From Strobilurus pachycystidiatus (taxonomy: Eukaryota; Basidiomycota; Agaricomycetes; Agaricales; Physalacriaceae): DNA of 64,000 bases. A model generated the notes under the pieces. The model worked only from the letters and a program-made list of their open reading frames with translations. It did no database searches and was not told the origin of the DNA. Positions 1 through 11,122 of the stretch are shown here, piece by piece. The position numbers and the translations under genes are program-made. The stretch is taken from NCBI GenBank assembly GCA_019915135.1, contig JAHLMK010000016.1, positions 1,178,001-1,242,000 of the forward strand, in the 5' to 3' direction. Position 1 is the stretch's first letter. Each line of letters begins with the position of its first letter.

Positions 1-244
1 TTCCAAGCAGTCACCTTACGTCGATAAGTTATTGCTTCCCGGAAAGGCCCTCCATTGCAGGGGTGAGACGACTCTGATTCTCACGGCCGCGCCGCTAGGG
101 TGAACACAAATGTTACCTCCACGTTTGTTAGCTGTGCAAGATCTCAATCACTACGTAAACCCTCAACACGGATGCAAGACAAACGCATGATAAAAATACG
201 ACTAGCTGTTTCTCGGGACATCCATCTGACGTGCGCAATGCCTG

Positions 245-2168
245 ATGGACACAGCATCTTCGCTTACCCTTCCTCCATCTCTCCTTCACATGGATGACAC
301 ACCACATCAACGTACTATGACTGACGAATTGGACTGGGGTGCTATAGGTGCAGGCGCTACACTCGACCGCGATAGCATTCGGAGATTGTTACGGGCTCAA
401 GTGCCATGGGAAGGGATCAGAGCTGTACGATCCAGGTCAACAGCTGAGGATGTTCTGGCGATTTTGGAATCGGTGTGTCTCTACTCGTATCGTAAGACTT
501 GTCTTCTTTGCTCACCGGCTGGGTAATACGCAGGAACTTGATGCGGCTCAACGGGACCACAGCGAAGCTCAGTATCGGCTTACTTGCGTGAAGTGCCTGC
601 GGGTGCTATGCGAGCATCAAGGCATTGCGCCTCCGAAATCGTGTCTCTGTTGGCCATTTCCGGACGTCGAGACTGGGAGTGTGAGTGTCTGATATGTGAT
701 CGATCTATTGTCAGTTTTTTACTTACGCTCATCAGACTGCGGACCCTAGTGTTGATCCCAACACTAAGATCGGGCCAAGCATCATTCGCGACATGCTCCG
801 ACTTGAGACGCCGTGGAGAGAGATGCAGCACATTCGCCCGCATGTCGCTCAAGCCGTATTGGATATCTTACAGGCGGTGAGTTACGAGTGTCGTGGATCT
901 GATTTGGGAATATCATTCTGTGTAGGAACGAGACATGCCGAGCGTCCCGGGCGAGGTCTATCGAAGGAAATGCTACAAATGCTTGCGCGAATTGAGCAAG
1001 TGCCACGATATTATTCCCTCACAGCTATATCTGCCGAGGTCCGATCTCGAGAGGACGAACAATATCAGACTGACCGGGGGGCTTTCTTCTGTGAGTGCCG
1101 TCGAATAGAAAGTGACCCGCGGTCTATAACCTTCGTGTGCAGGATATATATCGCGGAAAATACAAAGGTAAACCGGCATGCTTCAAGGTCCTCCGTATAC
1201 ATGCTCAAGGAAAGTTCTCAGTTGAGCATGTCGTCAAGGTAAATACAAGCTACTATAAGCAATATTGCTATGAGTTGTGCTCATCATCTGTTTAGGCATT
1301 CTGTCAAGAGGTAATGATATGGAGGCAGCTGCGACACAGAAACATCATCACGGTCCATGGAGCGACGAGCGACTTGTTCCCGCCGCAGTTCTGCATCGTC
1401 TTGCCGTTCATGGCGAATGGGAATATCAACACTTTCTTGAAAGATCATCCGACACATAATAAATTGAGATTGGCGAGTATCTGCCTTTGATTGCATGAAT
1501 ATGACTGACCTCACTAGGGTCATTGATGTGGCAGCAGGCATGCAATACCTTCACGGCCTGGATCCTTCTGTTATTCATGCAGATATTCGAGGTGTATGTC
1601 GACAGTCATTGAACCATGGTGTACACATACTGATCATCTTCAATTTTAACAGGCAAACATCCTGGTGGCTGACGACCTAAGCTGCTGCCTGACGGACTTT
1701 GGCATCAGTCTCGTCGCGGAGACTCAATTACCGGGATCGAGTACACGTTCTCGAGGGAATATACGCTGGCATGCGCCAGAGCTGCTCGGGGAGTCCGGAA
1801 GGTTTGATGCGGAGCTCATGCCGTCTATGGACGTGTACTCATTTGGCTGTACCATTATCGAGGTCAGTCTTGCATCTACTCATCTGGACATGCGGACTAA
1901 CTATGCCCTTCCCCAGGTCTACACCGGTGAAGTCCCGTATGCTGAATTACGCGACGGTGCCGCGACGATGCAGATTAGGGAAGGAAAGCTACCGACACAG
2001 CCACCAGCGCATGTTCTTCCTGAGGAAGTGTGGAACTACCTGGTCACCCCTTGTATGGCCCGCGCACCAAGCGATCGACCGGTAGCGAGTGTTGTACTCG
2101 TCGATCTAGGGACTTTGAACCTGGACGACGCGGCTTTGGTGACCGGTAAACCGATGGGATTCTTCTAG
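245..2168 (+). CDS. TKL-like protein kinase with two N-terminal CxxC modules (kinase 1)
   Basis: Multi-exon gene reconstructed by hand. Two related modules of about 70 residues come first; each has a PWE/PWxEM-type segment followed by a CxxC motif (CVKCLRVL, then CYKCLREL). A kinase domain follows: a Gly-loop-like LTGGLSS/DIYRGKY, a lysine in CFKVLR, a catalytic loop HADIRGAN (His-Ala-Asp in place of His-Arg-Asp), DFGIS, an APELL motif and DVYSFGCTIIE. The C-terminus ends GKPMGFF. The fold and the HxDIRGAN loop are typical of expanded Agaricomycete TKL kinases; the substrate is unknown. The start could be the ATG at 245, 290 or 317. At about 1474-1517 I found no GT-AG pair that keeps frame between NKLRL and VIDVAAGM, so a one-base break or an unusual splice is possible there. 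It shares intron positions with the kinase at 7108-8937, which indicates local duplication. Confidence 0.78.
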
Positions 2169-2612
2169 ATTTATATTTTTCGATAAAAAACACGAAACCC
2201 AAACATTTGACGCGTTCTATACCAGTCGCGATAGTATTTGCAATTACAGTACGAATAGATCTTCGATCAAAATTGATCCTCTCCGCTGCTCTTCCTGGCC
2301 CTCACCCAGCCTCCGCTGGGCCAAGACAGTCAATATTAAGTAATGGCGAGTCTCTGGTCTAAATGGAGTTATCCCAACAATACCGAGGCGGTGTGCTCAG
2401 GCTTTAGATTTCAACCTTCACCACCATCCACGCGCCCTTCTCCCCTTCTCCCTAACCCCACTCTCCCACTACCTCTCCTCTGACTGCATTCATACCGCCG
2501 CCCCGCAACCGACGTAGTCCAAGGTATCCCCCAGGGCTATCCCACCATACACGAGGCCACGGCCAACACAGCTGGGACATCATCGCCTGCACGGCTGGCC
2601 ACAACCGTCACA

Positions 2613-5600
2613 ATGTTGTCTGGAAGTCAGTCTCTGCAAGAAACAACGCCCGACTCCGACGATTTTCCTTCTCCCACCCTTACCAACCCTTCCTCCCGCA
2701 TTCCAGCTGGGGCGACACTCCGTGACGACACGCCAGAGAACAGCATGGGCCGGTCGTGCGACGATGGCTCCTCGTCAAGCAGAGTAATAGGCGCTGTTTT
2801 GCTATCCGCACGTTCGACTCTTGCCCCAGTCTCCCATGTACCCACAACGGACAGGAAGGGCAAGAACAAACCTGAGATCTCGGAGGAACCCACGGCCGAT
2901 TTCAAGGAGGATCCGAACTTTGATCCTTCACCGTTCAAGTTTACGCCATTTCAGCTCGCACGTATGCTTGATCCCAAGAGCTTCGACACGCTTCAGGCGT
3001 TTGGCGGCACTGAAGGCCTTCTTCGCGGGCTGCGCACGAGCAAGGACCACGGCCTGTCCGAGGCTAATGGCGGTGCACCTCGATCGACCTCAAGCGCGTC
3101 CACCTCTAGTATCCGCGACACGATCGACCCGACGCAAAAGGTTCCGATCGAGGAGCGCAGAAGAGTCTATGGCGAAAATGCACTCCCTGTACAAGCCAGT
3201 AAAAACTTGTTGCAGCTCATGTGGATTGCTATGAAGGATAAAGCTCTTGTACGTCTTCCTCCATCTCAATCATGTTTTGTTTCTGAGCATTTCCATACTC
3301 CAGATTCTGTTATCTATCGCCGCCGTTATTTCTCTCGCATTGGGTCTGTACAAGAACTTCAATGATACGAAGGACTCTGACGATGGACATCCCGTCGAGT
3401 GGGTGGAACGGCTAGCGATACTGTTGGCAATTGTCGTAGTCGTGCGTACCTTCTCCTTCCAGTTCACCCCCATTCACCCATTGCTGTTCCGCACAGGTTT
3501 TCGTAGGATCGGTCAATGACTGGCAGAAGGAACGACAGTACAAGGCGCTGAACGAAAAGAAGGAGGAGCGCGGCGTCAAGGTCATACGAGACGGAGTCGA
3601 GTATGTAATTGATGTCAAGGTCAATCTTTTGTTTGTGCACTCGCGTACTGCCTCCTCATATGTCGTCTTAGGCTATCGTTGTTGGCGACATTGCTCTTCT
3701 GGAGCCAGGCGAAATTATTCCCTGCGACGGAGTCTTTGTTGGAGGGCATAACGTTGTATGTGACGAGTCTGGCGCTACCGGAGAGTCGGATGCTATCAGG
3801 AAAAGGACCTTCGAGGAGTGCATTGGCGTCGACTCAGTGCACACTGATTGCTTCATTGTCAGTGGGTCCAAAGTCATGGAAGGTGTCGGCAAGTACGTCG
3901 TTGTTGCCGTTGGAACGAAGAGCTTCAATGGGCGTATCATGATGGGTAAGTATGTTTGGGTCCTTTGTCGGCCATTCAAACTCATTCAAATGTGCTTTTT
4001 TAAGCTATTCGAGGCGACGTGAACGAGAAGGCGTCTTTGCATCTGAAGCTCAATGACTTCGCAGCACTGATAACAAACTTTGGATTTGCTGTTGGTTGTC
4101 TTCTCTCCGGTGCCTTGTTTGTACGGTTCTTGGCTCAGCTCGCTACCGGTGCACTCGCTGGGTAGGCCGATGGTGCCTGATTCTTCCTTTCTGGACTGAG
4201 CAGACTCCGTTTTTAGGGGTGCGAATGACTATGTCCTGTCTTTTGTTCAGATCGTTATCATTGTTCTCACTCTGGTCGTTGTTGCTGTGCCGGAAGGTTC
4301 GTCATCTCGTATTCATCAGGCATACCTTCGAATGACCCACTTTTTTCAGGCTTGCCGCTCGCGGCTACTATGGCTCTAGCGTTTGCAACCAGACGGATGA
4401 CTCGCGACAACCTTTTTGTCCGCGTACTCGGTTCGTGCGAGACAATGGCGAATGCCTCGGTCATATGCACCGACAAGACTGGAACTCTGACTCAGAACGC
4501 GATGACTGTCGTCGCCGGCTCCATTGGTATCCACACAAAGTTCGTCCGGAACCTTGAGGACAACCAGACAAGGACGGATGATAGTCATCCTGACGAAAGT
4601 GGTGACGAACGTGTCGACCAGTCTCAACTCAACGAGGTCCTTTCACAACCTCTTCAGGCCCTTCTCAACTCCGCCATTGCCATCAACTCTACCGCTTTTG
4701 AAGACACCGACACCGAGAGCGGCGGTGAGAAGACCCTGGTAGGCAGCAAGACGGAAGTTGCGCTACTCAACTTCGCCAAAACGAATGGATGGCCTGACTT
4801 CCAGAAGATTCGTGCAGATGCCGGGGACAAGATCGTTCAGATGATCCCATTCTCTAGTGAACGCAAGTCCATGGGCGTCGTGGTCAAGGTTAGCGACGGC
4901 AAATGGAGGCTCTATGTCAAGGGTGCTAGCGAGATCCTCACGCGCAAGTGTACCAAACACGTCGTGCCCGGCCAGGCGGATGAGGTTGATGTTCAAGTCG
5001 CACCAATGAATCAGCTCAATGCTGATGACATTTCACGTACCACAATTCTTTACGCCAATCAGATGCTCCGTACCATTGCCCTCTGCTACCGGGACTTCGA
5101 ATCTTGGCCTCCTCCAGGAACCTCATTTGACGATACGAGTGAGGTGGGTCACTCTTGCCTTCCTTCTACGCCTTGTCTCAATTTTTTCCACAGGTGGATT
5201 ATGAGGCGCTCTCCAAGGAGCTCATCCTCATCGGTATCCTTGGCATTGAAGATCCCCTCCGTCAAGGAGTTGCAGAGGCTGTGGCCAACTGCCGTAAGGC
5301 AGGCGTGACGGTCAAGATGTGCACTGGCGACAACGTGCTGACCGCACGGTCCATTGCAGCGCAGTGCGGAATCTTTAGCCCTGCCGACCGAGGCATCATC
5401 ATGGAGGGACCGGCCTTCAGGAAGCTATCCAAACGCGATTTGAAAGCCGTCGTTCCGCGCCTACAGGTCCTTGCTCGGTCATCGCCTGAGGACAAGAAGC
5501 TGTTGGTCGAGACTCTGAAAAGTCTGGGTGAGACTGTTGGTGTCACGGGCGATGGCACTAACGATGGTGCCTCTCTCAAGGCCGCAGACATTGGGTTCTC

Positions 5601-6813
5601 TATGGGTATTGCGGGGACAGAGATCGCCAAGGATGCCTCGGATATCATCCTCATGGACGACAACTTTGCGTCCATCGTCAAGGCCATCATGTGGGGCCGC
5701 AGTGTCAACGATGCGGTCCGAAAGTTTCTGCAGTTCCAAGTCTCGACTATCATCGCCGCCGTTGTTATCAACTTTGTGTCAGCGACGGTGTCGATACCCG
5801 CGCTTTCTGCAGTGCAGTTGCTCTGGATCAGCGTCATCATGGATGCATTTGCTGCTCTTGCACTCATGACGGATTCCGCGACGGAGACTCTTCTCAATCG
5901 GCCACCAGAGAAGATGACGACCCCGCTGTTCTCGGTCGACATGTACAAAATGGTTCTCTTCCAGTCGACATATCAAATCCTCGTGTGTCTCGGCTTCCAC
6001 TTCCTCGGCCATAAATTCTTGGGACACGGCGACGAAGTCATCCGGACTCTTCTCTACAATGTGTTCGTCTTTGCTCAGATATTCAACCTGGTGAACTGCA
6101 GGCAACTGGACAGGCGTTGGAATATATTCAAGGGCCTGTCCAAGAACTACCACTTCATTGCCATCACTTTGATCGGTGCGCTTTCTTCCCAAGTAGTGTT
6201 TTCATTCAGTATCAAACGTTTCGTTCTACAGAGATTGGCATCCAAACTCTCATCATATTCTTTGGTGGCTCTGCTTTCCGGGTAGTACGACTAGCAGGGC
6301 GCGAATGGTGCATATCGCTGACCATCGGTGGCGCTGTGATCCCTCTTGGAGTCTTGGTCAGGATACTCCCGAACGCACCGTTTGAACGCTTCTTTGTGTT
6401 CAGTGGGATGATGAGTGGGGACGGCAACGACTCCGTTCCAGCGCATGAGAGCTGGAGCAATGCCATCGCCACCGTACGGGATAACCTCAGTACGTTCGCC
6501 AACCTGCGCGGTGGGCGTATCCGGTCATCTTCGTTTGTTCTCAAAGGTGGCTCTTCCACTAGTGGAAAGTCGAAGGGCACTAGACTGTACGTATACCTTT
6601 GTCGAAAAATGATTTTGACTAAGTCTTCTCGATAGGTCGGAGCTCATGACAATGGCGCCTACGTTGATGGCTGGTGCCGTAGCTGCTGAAGGGGGTAGAT
6701 CAAAGTCACCGCCTTTGGCGGCTGTATACGACCCCAAAACCTCTCTACACAGCGATGCCCTCGCTGTGAAAACATCATCTATACGTTATCTAGTGACGCA
6801 GGGAAGTAAGTAA
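2613..6813 (+). CDS. PMC1: P-type (P2B) Ca2+-transporting ATPase, Pmc1-like
   Basis: Predicted calcium pump of the vacuolar/plasma-membrane PMCA class, which exports cytosolic Ca2+ using ATP. In order the spliced protein shows a Ser/Thr-rich cytosolic N-terminus of about 190 residues, membrane segments from ILLSIAAVISLALGLY on, the actuator-domain ATGES motif, VVAVPEGLPLA in M4 (split by an intron), the phosphorylation motif CTDKTGTLT, the nucleotide-binding region, KMCTGDN, the hinge GVTGDGTND and the final membrane helices (FVSATVSIPALSAVQLLWI, MDAFAALAL). About ten short introns interrupt it, including 5141-5194 and one near 6200-6230 that bypasses a premature stop. The chosen stop is TAA at 6811. 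The alternative is a GTAAGT...TAG intron starting near 6805, which would give a short different tail. No C-terminal calmodulin-binding extension is evident, which fits fungal Pmc1 proteins. It lies between two paralogous kinases. Confidence 0.93.
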
Positions 6814-7107
6814 TCGACTGAGCTGTTACGCTTGGACCACCACGTGCATTGTATTATTCTAGCGCATATCATGACTGTATGTATCTTAATAACGTAGCTT
6901 TCTGTAAATTTGTACGGTCCAGACTGTTATTGTTTTTGTGTGTTGCTTTCCCATGTATGGAGGCTGATACTGCAGCAGTACGATCCTGTTCGACGCGTAC
7001 GAGATGTTAGTAAAATGCGGTGTGTGGGAAAGTCCTGCCAAATGAAGCAATCACTGCCCCGCTTACCGCATTGCCCTGGAAGCCGGGGCCCTTGTGACTG
7101 GACAATC

Positions 7108-8937
7108 ATGTCGCCCATAACGCACATGTCGCTACTGCACTCGATGCGAGACCCACCTTCGCAACCCAACGAGGATTGGGATTTGGTACCGGCCGACCTT
7201 CCAGACCTTTGGACCGACTCGTCTTTGACTTATCCGGCTCTTCCAACCAAGGCATCGGCGCGGAAAGTTGTCGAACATCTGAGCGCAGTATGTCTTCTCC
7301 TTCATTTCCAGGGACTGTTACCTCCTCACGGCTGAATAGGACATTGAGAGCGCTCACAATTGCGACCACGACGATGAATACAGGCGCGCTGGGGCTGAGT
7401 CTATTCGCGTGCTGTGTCAACACTTCGACCTTGCTGTTCCGTCACATTGCACTCCCTTGCTTGATTCTGTATACCCCGAAACCGTGAGCGGAAAGATAAC
7501 CACCTGGCGGCGCGGTCTTACATCTGTCCAGACCACTATAAACGGAGCATTATCCGACAACGCGCAGGACACGAGCTGGATTGATATGCTCCGTGTCATC
7601 CTGCAACACCAAACGCCATGGAAAGAGATGCATCGTCTTCCCACCCATCTCTCTCAGTCCATATTGGACGCATTACAGACGGTACATCACTTATTATTTA
7701 TCGCGTTGTGATTTCTCAATCGACTTAGGAACTGGACACACCCAGTGAGGCCGGCGAAACATATCGAACAAAATGCTTCAGATGTATGCGGAAACTGATC
7801 AAGGACACCGATCTCCTTCCCTCCCAACTGACTTTGCCTGTGTCCGACATCAAGATGGATCGCAATGCACCAGTCCATGGCGGGGCTTTCGCTGTGAGTT
7901 CGATCAAAGTTCTCCGTTGTGTCGCTTCATGACTTTTATAGGACATATACCGTGGTCAATACGCGAATCAGTCAGTATGCATCAAGGCCCCACGTACGTC
8001 TTATGCAGACAAAGGGAATTTCTCCAAAGTGAGTTTCATCCATAATCTCGTCTAATCTTCGCTCAACCTCTGTATCGTATCAGGCACTTCGTCGGGAGGC
8101 GTCGATATGGGGACAACTGAGGCATCCAAATATCCTTCCATTCCTTGGATTTGCTAGCCTCGACTTACATCCATCGCGGGGGTGCCTCGTCTCTCCTTGG
8201 ATGGCCAACGGAGATATCAACACATATCTGAAGCATAATCCATTGCACGATCGTCTGAAAACTGTAGGTTTCTGTTTTCATCCCCGTGTGCGAATAATCA
8301 CCGAGTTTTTTTTCAACTAGCTCAGTGATGTAGCGGCGGGCATGCAGTACCTCCACAATCTGGAACCTAATGTGGTGCATGGCGACATACGAGGCGTACG
8401 TTGCATTGCTCGTCTCTTCGCAGTTTCTGACCCGCTCTCAACAGGCAAATATTCTTGTCGCGGACGATTTTACTTGCTGCCTCGCTGACTTTGGTCTATC
8501 TCGAGTCGCAGAAGCTCAGACGTCTCGTGGTTGGGGTAGCACACGCTGGCAAGCACCCGAACTATTGGATTCAGACCTCGCGCCTTCGACTGCGACGGAT
8601 ATATACTCATTTGGATGTACCGTCATTGAGGTGATACCTCTCACTGCCGTGATACAGAGCACCGTAATGATGATTCCTTTAGTTGTATACCGGTAGACCG
8701 CCCTACGCCGAATTCAGGAGTGACGCGGCCGTGGTCTACCAGCAAATACTGGGGAAGCCGCCGTCGCAGCCGCCACCCGATTCTCTCCCACTTGACGTGT
8801 GGGACTATCTCGTGGCTCCTTGTCTGTCTCTATCACCTAGTGATCGACCGACTGCGGGTCTGCTACTGGCGAGTCTTTGGACATTGAATCTCGACGACAT
8901 GGCTTGGATGGCGGGGAAGCCAATTGGGTACATCTGA
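7108..8937 (+). CDS. TKL-like protein kinase (kinase 2), paralogue of the gene at 245-2168
   Basis: Spliced from short exons with the same architecture and intron positions as kinase 1. A degenerate first module ends in SIRVLCQHFDLAVPSHC. A second module contains DMLRVILQHQTPWKEMH and CFRCMRKL (CxxC). The kinase domain has GGAFADIYRGQY, VCIKAPR, LRHPNILPFLGF, HGDIRGANILVADD, DFGLSRVAE, a WQAPELL motif and DIYSFGCTVIE. The end is LDDMAWMAGKPIGYI. All catalytic residues expected of an active kinase (K, HxD, DFG) are visible. Every junction I tested keeps frame. The first exon (ATG 7108, or 7126) is the least certain part. The gene lies about 300 bp downstream of the Ca2+ ATPase on the same strand. 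A functional link to calcium is only inference. Confidence 0.85.
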
Positions 8938-9739
8938 CTGAGATTCCTGAGGGGGGAAAGCACCACATCTGCTCGATGATAAGTTATAGTATGGATGGCG
9001 AGAAAGCCAATCGAGTACGTTTGACCAGGAGATCCTTGTAGGGCATAATCATCACTGTGTGATTGTATTCGGACTCAGGCTGTACTTAGGTACAAGATTC
9101 TCTAGATTGTACCACAGATACTATGGAGTGACTGTTTCTTCATCCCGGTCCTGACGGACTCCGAACCACCTATACGTCCCAAATAATGTAATGTACTACT
9201 GTAGACCCGTACACACGGCGGACTCGACGGATACCACTCATTAGAGTCTCCGCTAACGAGACAAGTCAATTTTTAGAAACCTCTGCTGAGTAATTATCTC
9301 ATCGGATACTGCTCATAGACGGCTTGGCCAGTCCCCGGTCACCAATGGCAGCTCTGTAAAATCGCGCTGGCATCTGACTAATACTTCGTCGAGTTGCCGA
9401 TGTCGAGCTATCGACTCCACGACCGCCACTCCATCGGCTTAAGAATTGGCATGCATCATTAATCATTGCCGTCCCTCCACCTGGCACGCTCGATGACACC
9501 TTGACAAATGTGGCGTAGATAATGGCAGTCTTCAAGTCGGAGTGGTTGGACCGAAGGACTTGTCGTGGATGTAGAGCCGCAGACTGCTGTTCTCGGTGAG
9601 CTCGAAGACGATGAAGATGCGCGATGTCGGGGTCAGGCCGTATTTCTCTCCCTTGAAATTGAATCTTTGATCGAGGAAGAACGATCTCCGGCACTGATCT
9701 GTCCACAAACACACTCTGCCGGCCTTCATCCTTACCGCC
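8938..9739 (+). other. Intergenic stretch with a remnant of the kinase 3' end
   Basis: No gene is supported. At about 8990-9040 the sequence repeats, imperfectly, the last codons and 3' flank of kinase 2 (TGGATGGCG...AAGCCAAT), which would read WMARKPIEYV followed by a stop. This is a short tandem remnant. A minus-strand frame over 9299-9877 looks like the shadow of the membrane-protein frame that starts at 9740. Confidence 0.5.
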
Positions 9740-10286
9740 ATGGACGAGGAGACACCAACCCCCTTCCAAGCCAACTGGGTGCGCCACTGGGCCACAATCC
9801 TCGGCAACGCTTGGATATCCGGCGCCATTCCCTTCGCCTTCGCCTATGCACTCGCCAGATCCCCAGCGTATCCCCATCTTCCTGTGCGCAATGCTCGCGC
9901 TGGGTCTGATAATCGCCGCCCTCGGCTACTTTCATGAGCGTCCGTATGGTGCAGACGGAGACTTTGAACCATCGGAACATTGGTACCGCAATGCGCAAGA
10001 GGCTCGGGGCAGGCACCTCTCCCTCTACATCATGTTCTGGCTATTGACTTGGATTGGCCTTGACTGGCGACGTACGTATACGCTATCTCCTGCCTATAAG
10101 CCGCTTCTCGTCGCATTCTCAGTCTCCATTCTGAGCATTCCAGCTGCCGTCCTCAGCTTTCGGTACTCGGCACCCCTTTTTCTCGACCTACCAAGTTTTT
10201 GGCCAACACGCTTCCCAGTTCAACTTATCAAAGGTCACGGAGACACGGCCGACCAAGAATCTAATGTCCTTCCGTCGATGGTGTAG
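9740..10286 (+). pseudogene. Small multi-pass membrane protein of unknown function, frame broken near 9855
   Basis: A frame from ATG 9740 reads MDEETPTPFQANWVRHWATI and then an ISGAIPFAFAYAL helix, and stays open only to about 9937. From about 9850 a second frame carries the natural continuation: RIPIFLCAMLALGLIIAAL, HERPYGADGDFEPSEHWYRN, a helix YIMFWLLTWIGL and a further helix FSVSILSIPAAVL, ending SNVLPSMV with TAG. The frames join if one C is removed from the CCCC run near 9855, giving ALARSQRIPIF. So this is either a frameshifted gene, a sequencing error in a homopolymer, or an intron I cannot see. Part of the C-terminal frame (10073-10150) could also be intronic. I do not recognise the family. 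Confidence 0.5.
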
Positions 10287-11122
10287 CTCCAAACAATTAC
10301 ATTCCTTCCTCAATGCCACTTTGTCATGTAAAGGTCGGCTGCTCATGTGCTCCGTAGGTGCGTCGAGATGTCTAAGGTACAAAAAGCCTGCTGTAATTAC
10401 CGCACATCGTGAGAATCTCCTGCCTGTCCAGAGATCTCTTCTTGTTTTCGTCACTGGCAATATGTAGGGGGGGAGGGGGGAGGGGGGGGGGGGGGGGGGC
10501 TGGCGTCACCATACACCGGCGGCATTCACCGTCTCGAAAGGAACGAGCCAGACTCTTCCCGACGCCACCTTGACGACACCTGCGTCTTGGATTTAGACCC
10601 TGTCATCGTCGCTCTTTCTCAATCAACATTCAGGCCCAGGCCCCATGATTCTTGACATCCACAGCCGAAACCTGTACAATATTGGCTTGTAGGACTAGCA
10701 AATTCAAGTTGAACTCTGCTGTCGCAACACTTCATTCAAGTTCGTCAACGCACAAGATGAAACGTTTAGCGTGGTCTTGGGCTAGTAGTAGTAAGTAGTA
10801 GGGCGTGCGCGGTGTGAGGCCATGTGATGTTGCGACGGAATGAGAGCTTCGTCAGGCTCCTCTCCTTTGTATTCTGGTGTCCGTTGGTCAACGATGCCTG
10901 CAGCACAAATGAAGCAGCCAGTACCGGGGAATAGGGACGGACGCTGCAGGGGCAGAACGGGAAACGGTGTGGACTGTCCCCCGATGCTCAGAGAGGGAAC
11001 CGGACACCCATGCGACCCGCACAGCTTGCAGTACATGTCTCTTCCTGCGAGTTATTGTGAGCTCAGCCGATTATTTAGTATCACCAAGGCCCGTTGCTTG
11101 ATTACAGACATGGTACACGACA
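10287..11122 (+). other. Intergenic stretch containing a poly-G tract
   Basis: No confident gene. It holds the G-rich run at 10467-10499 and, on the minus strand, an 84-residue frame at 10782-11036 (ATG at 11036) that is rich in Cys (MYCKLCGSHGC...GCFICAAG). I cannot confirm it as a gene. The 3' flank of the PPR gene at its right edge is shared with the second PPR copy near 27455-27505. Confidence 0.4.
10467..10499 (+). repeat. Poly-G tract
   Basis: Thirty-three positions of G interrupted only by two A residues (G7-A-G6-A-G18). A tract of this kind can form G-quadruplex DNA and is also a frequent place for assembly or base-call error. Confidence 0.9.

Noticed and set aside
5262..5948. Minus-strand 228-codon frame within the Ca2+ ATPase
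   Set aside because: Antisense shadow of the strongly conserved P-domain coding region.
10782..11036. Minus-strand 84-codon Cys-rich frame
   Set aside because: Small, single and without a signal peptide or homologue I know. Mentioned in the intergenic note but not called a gene.
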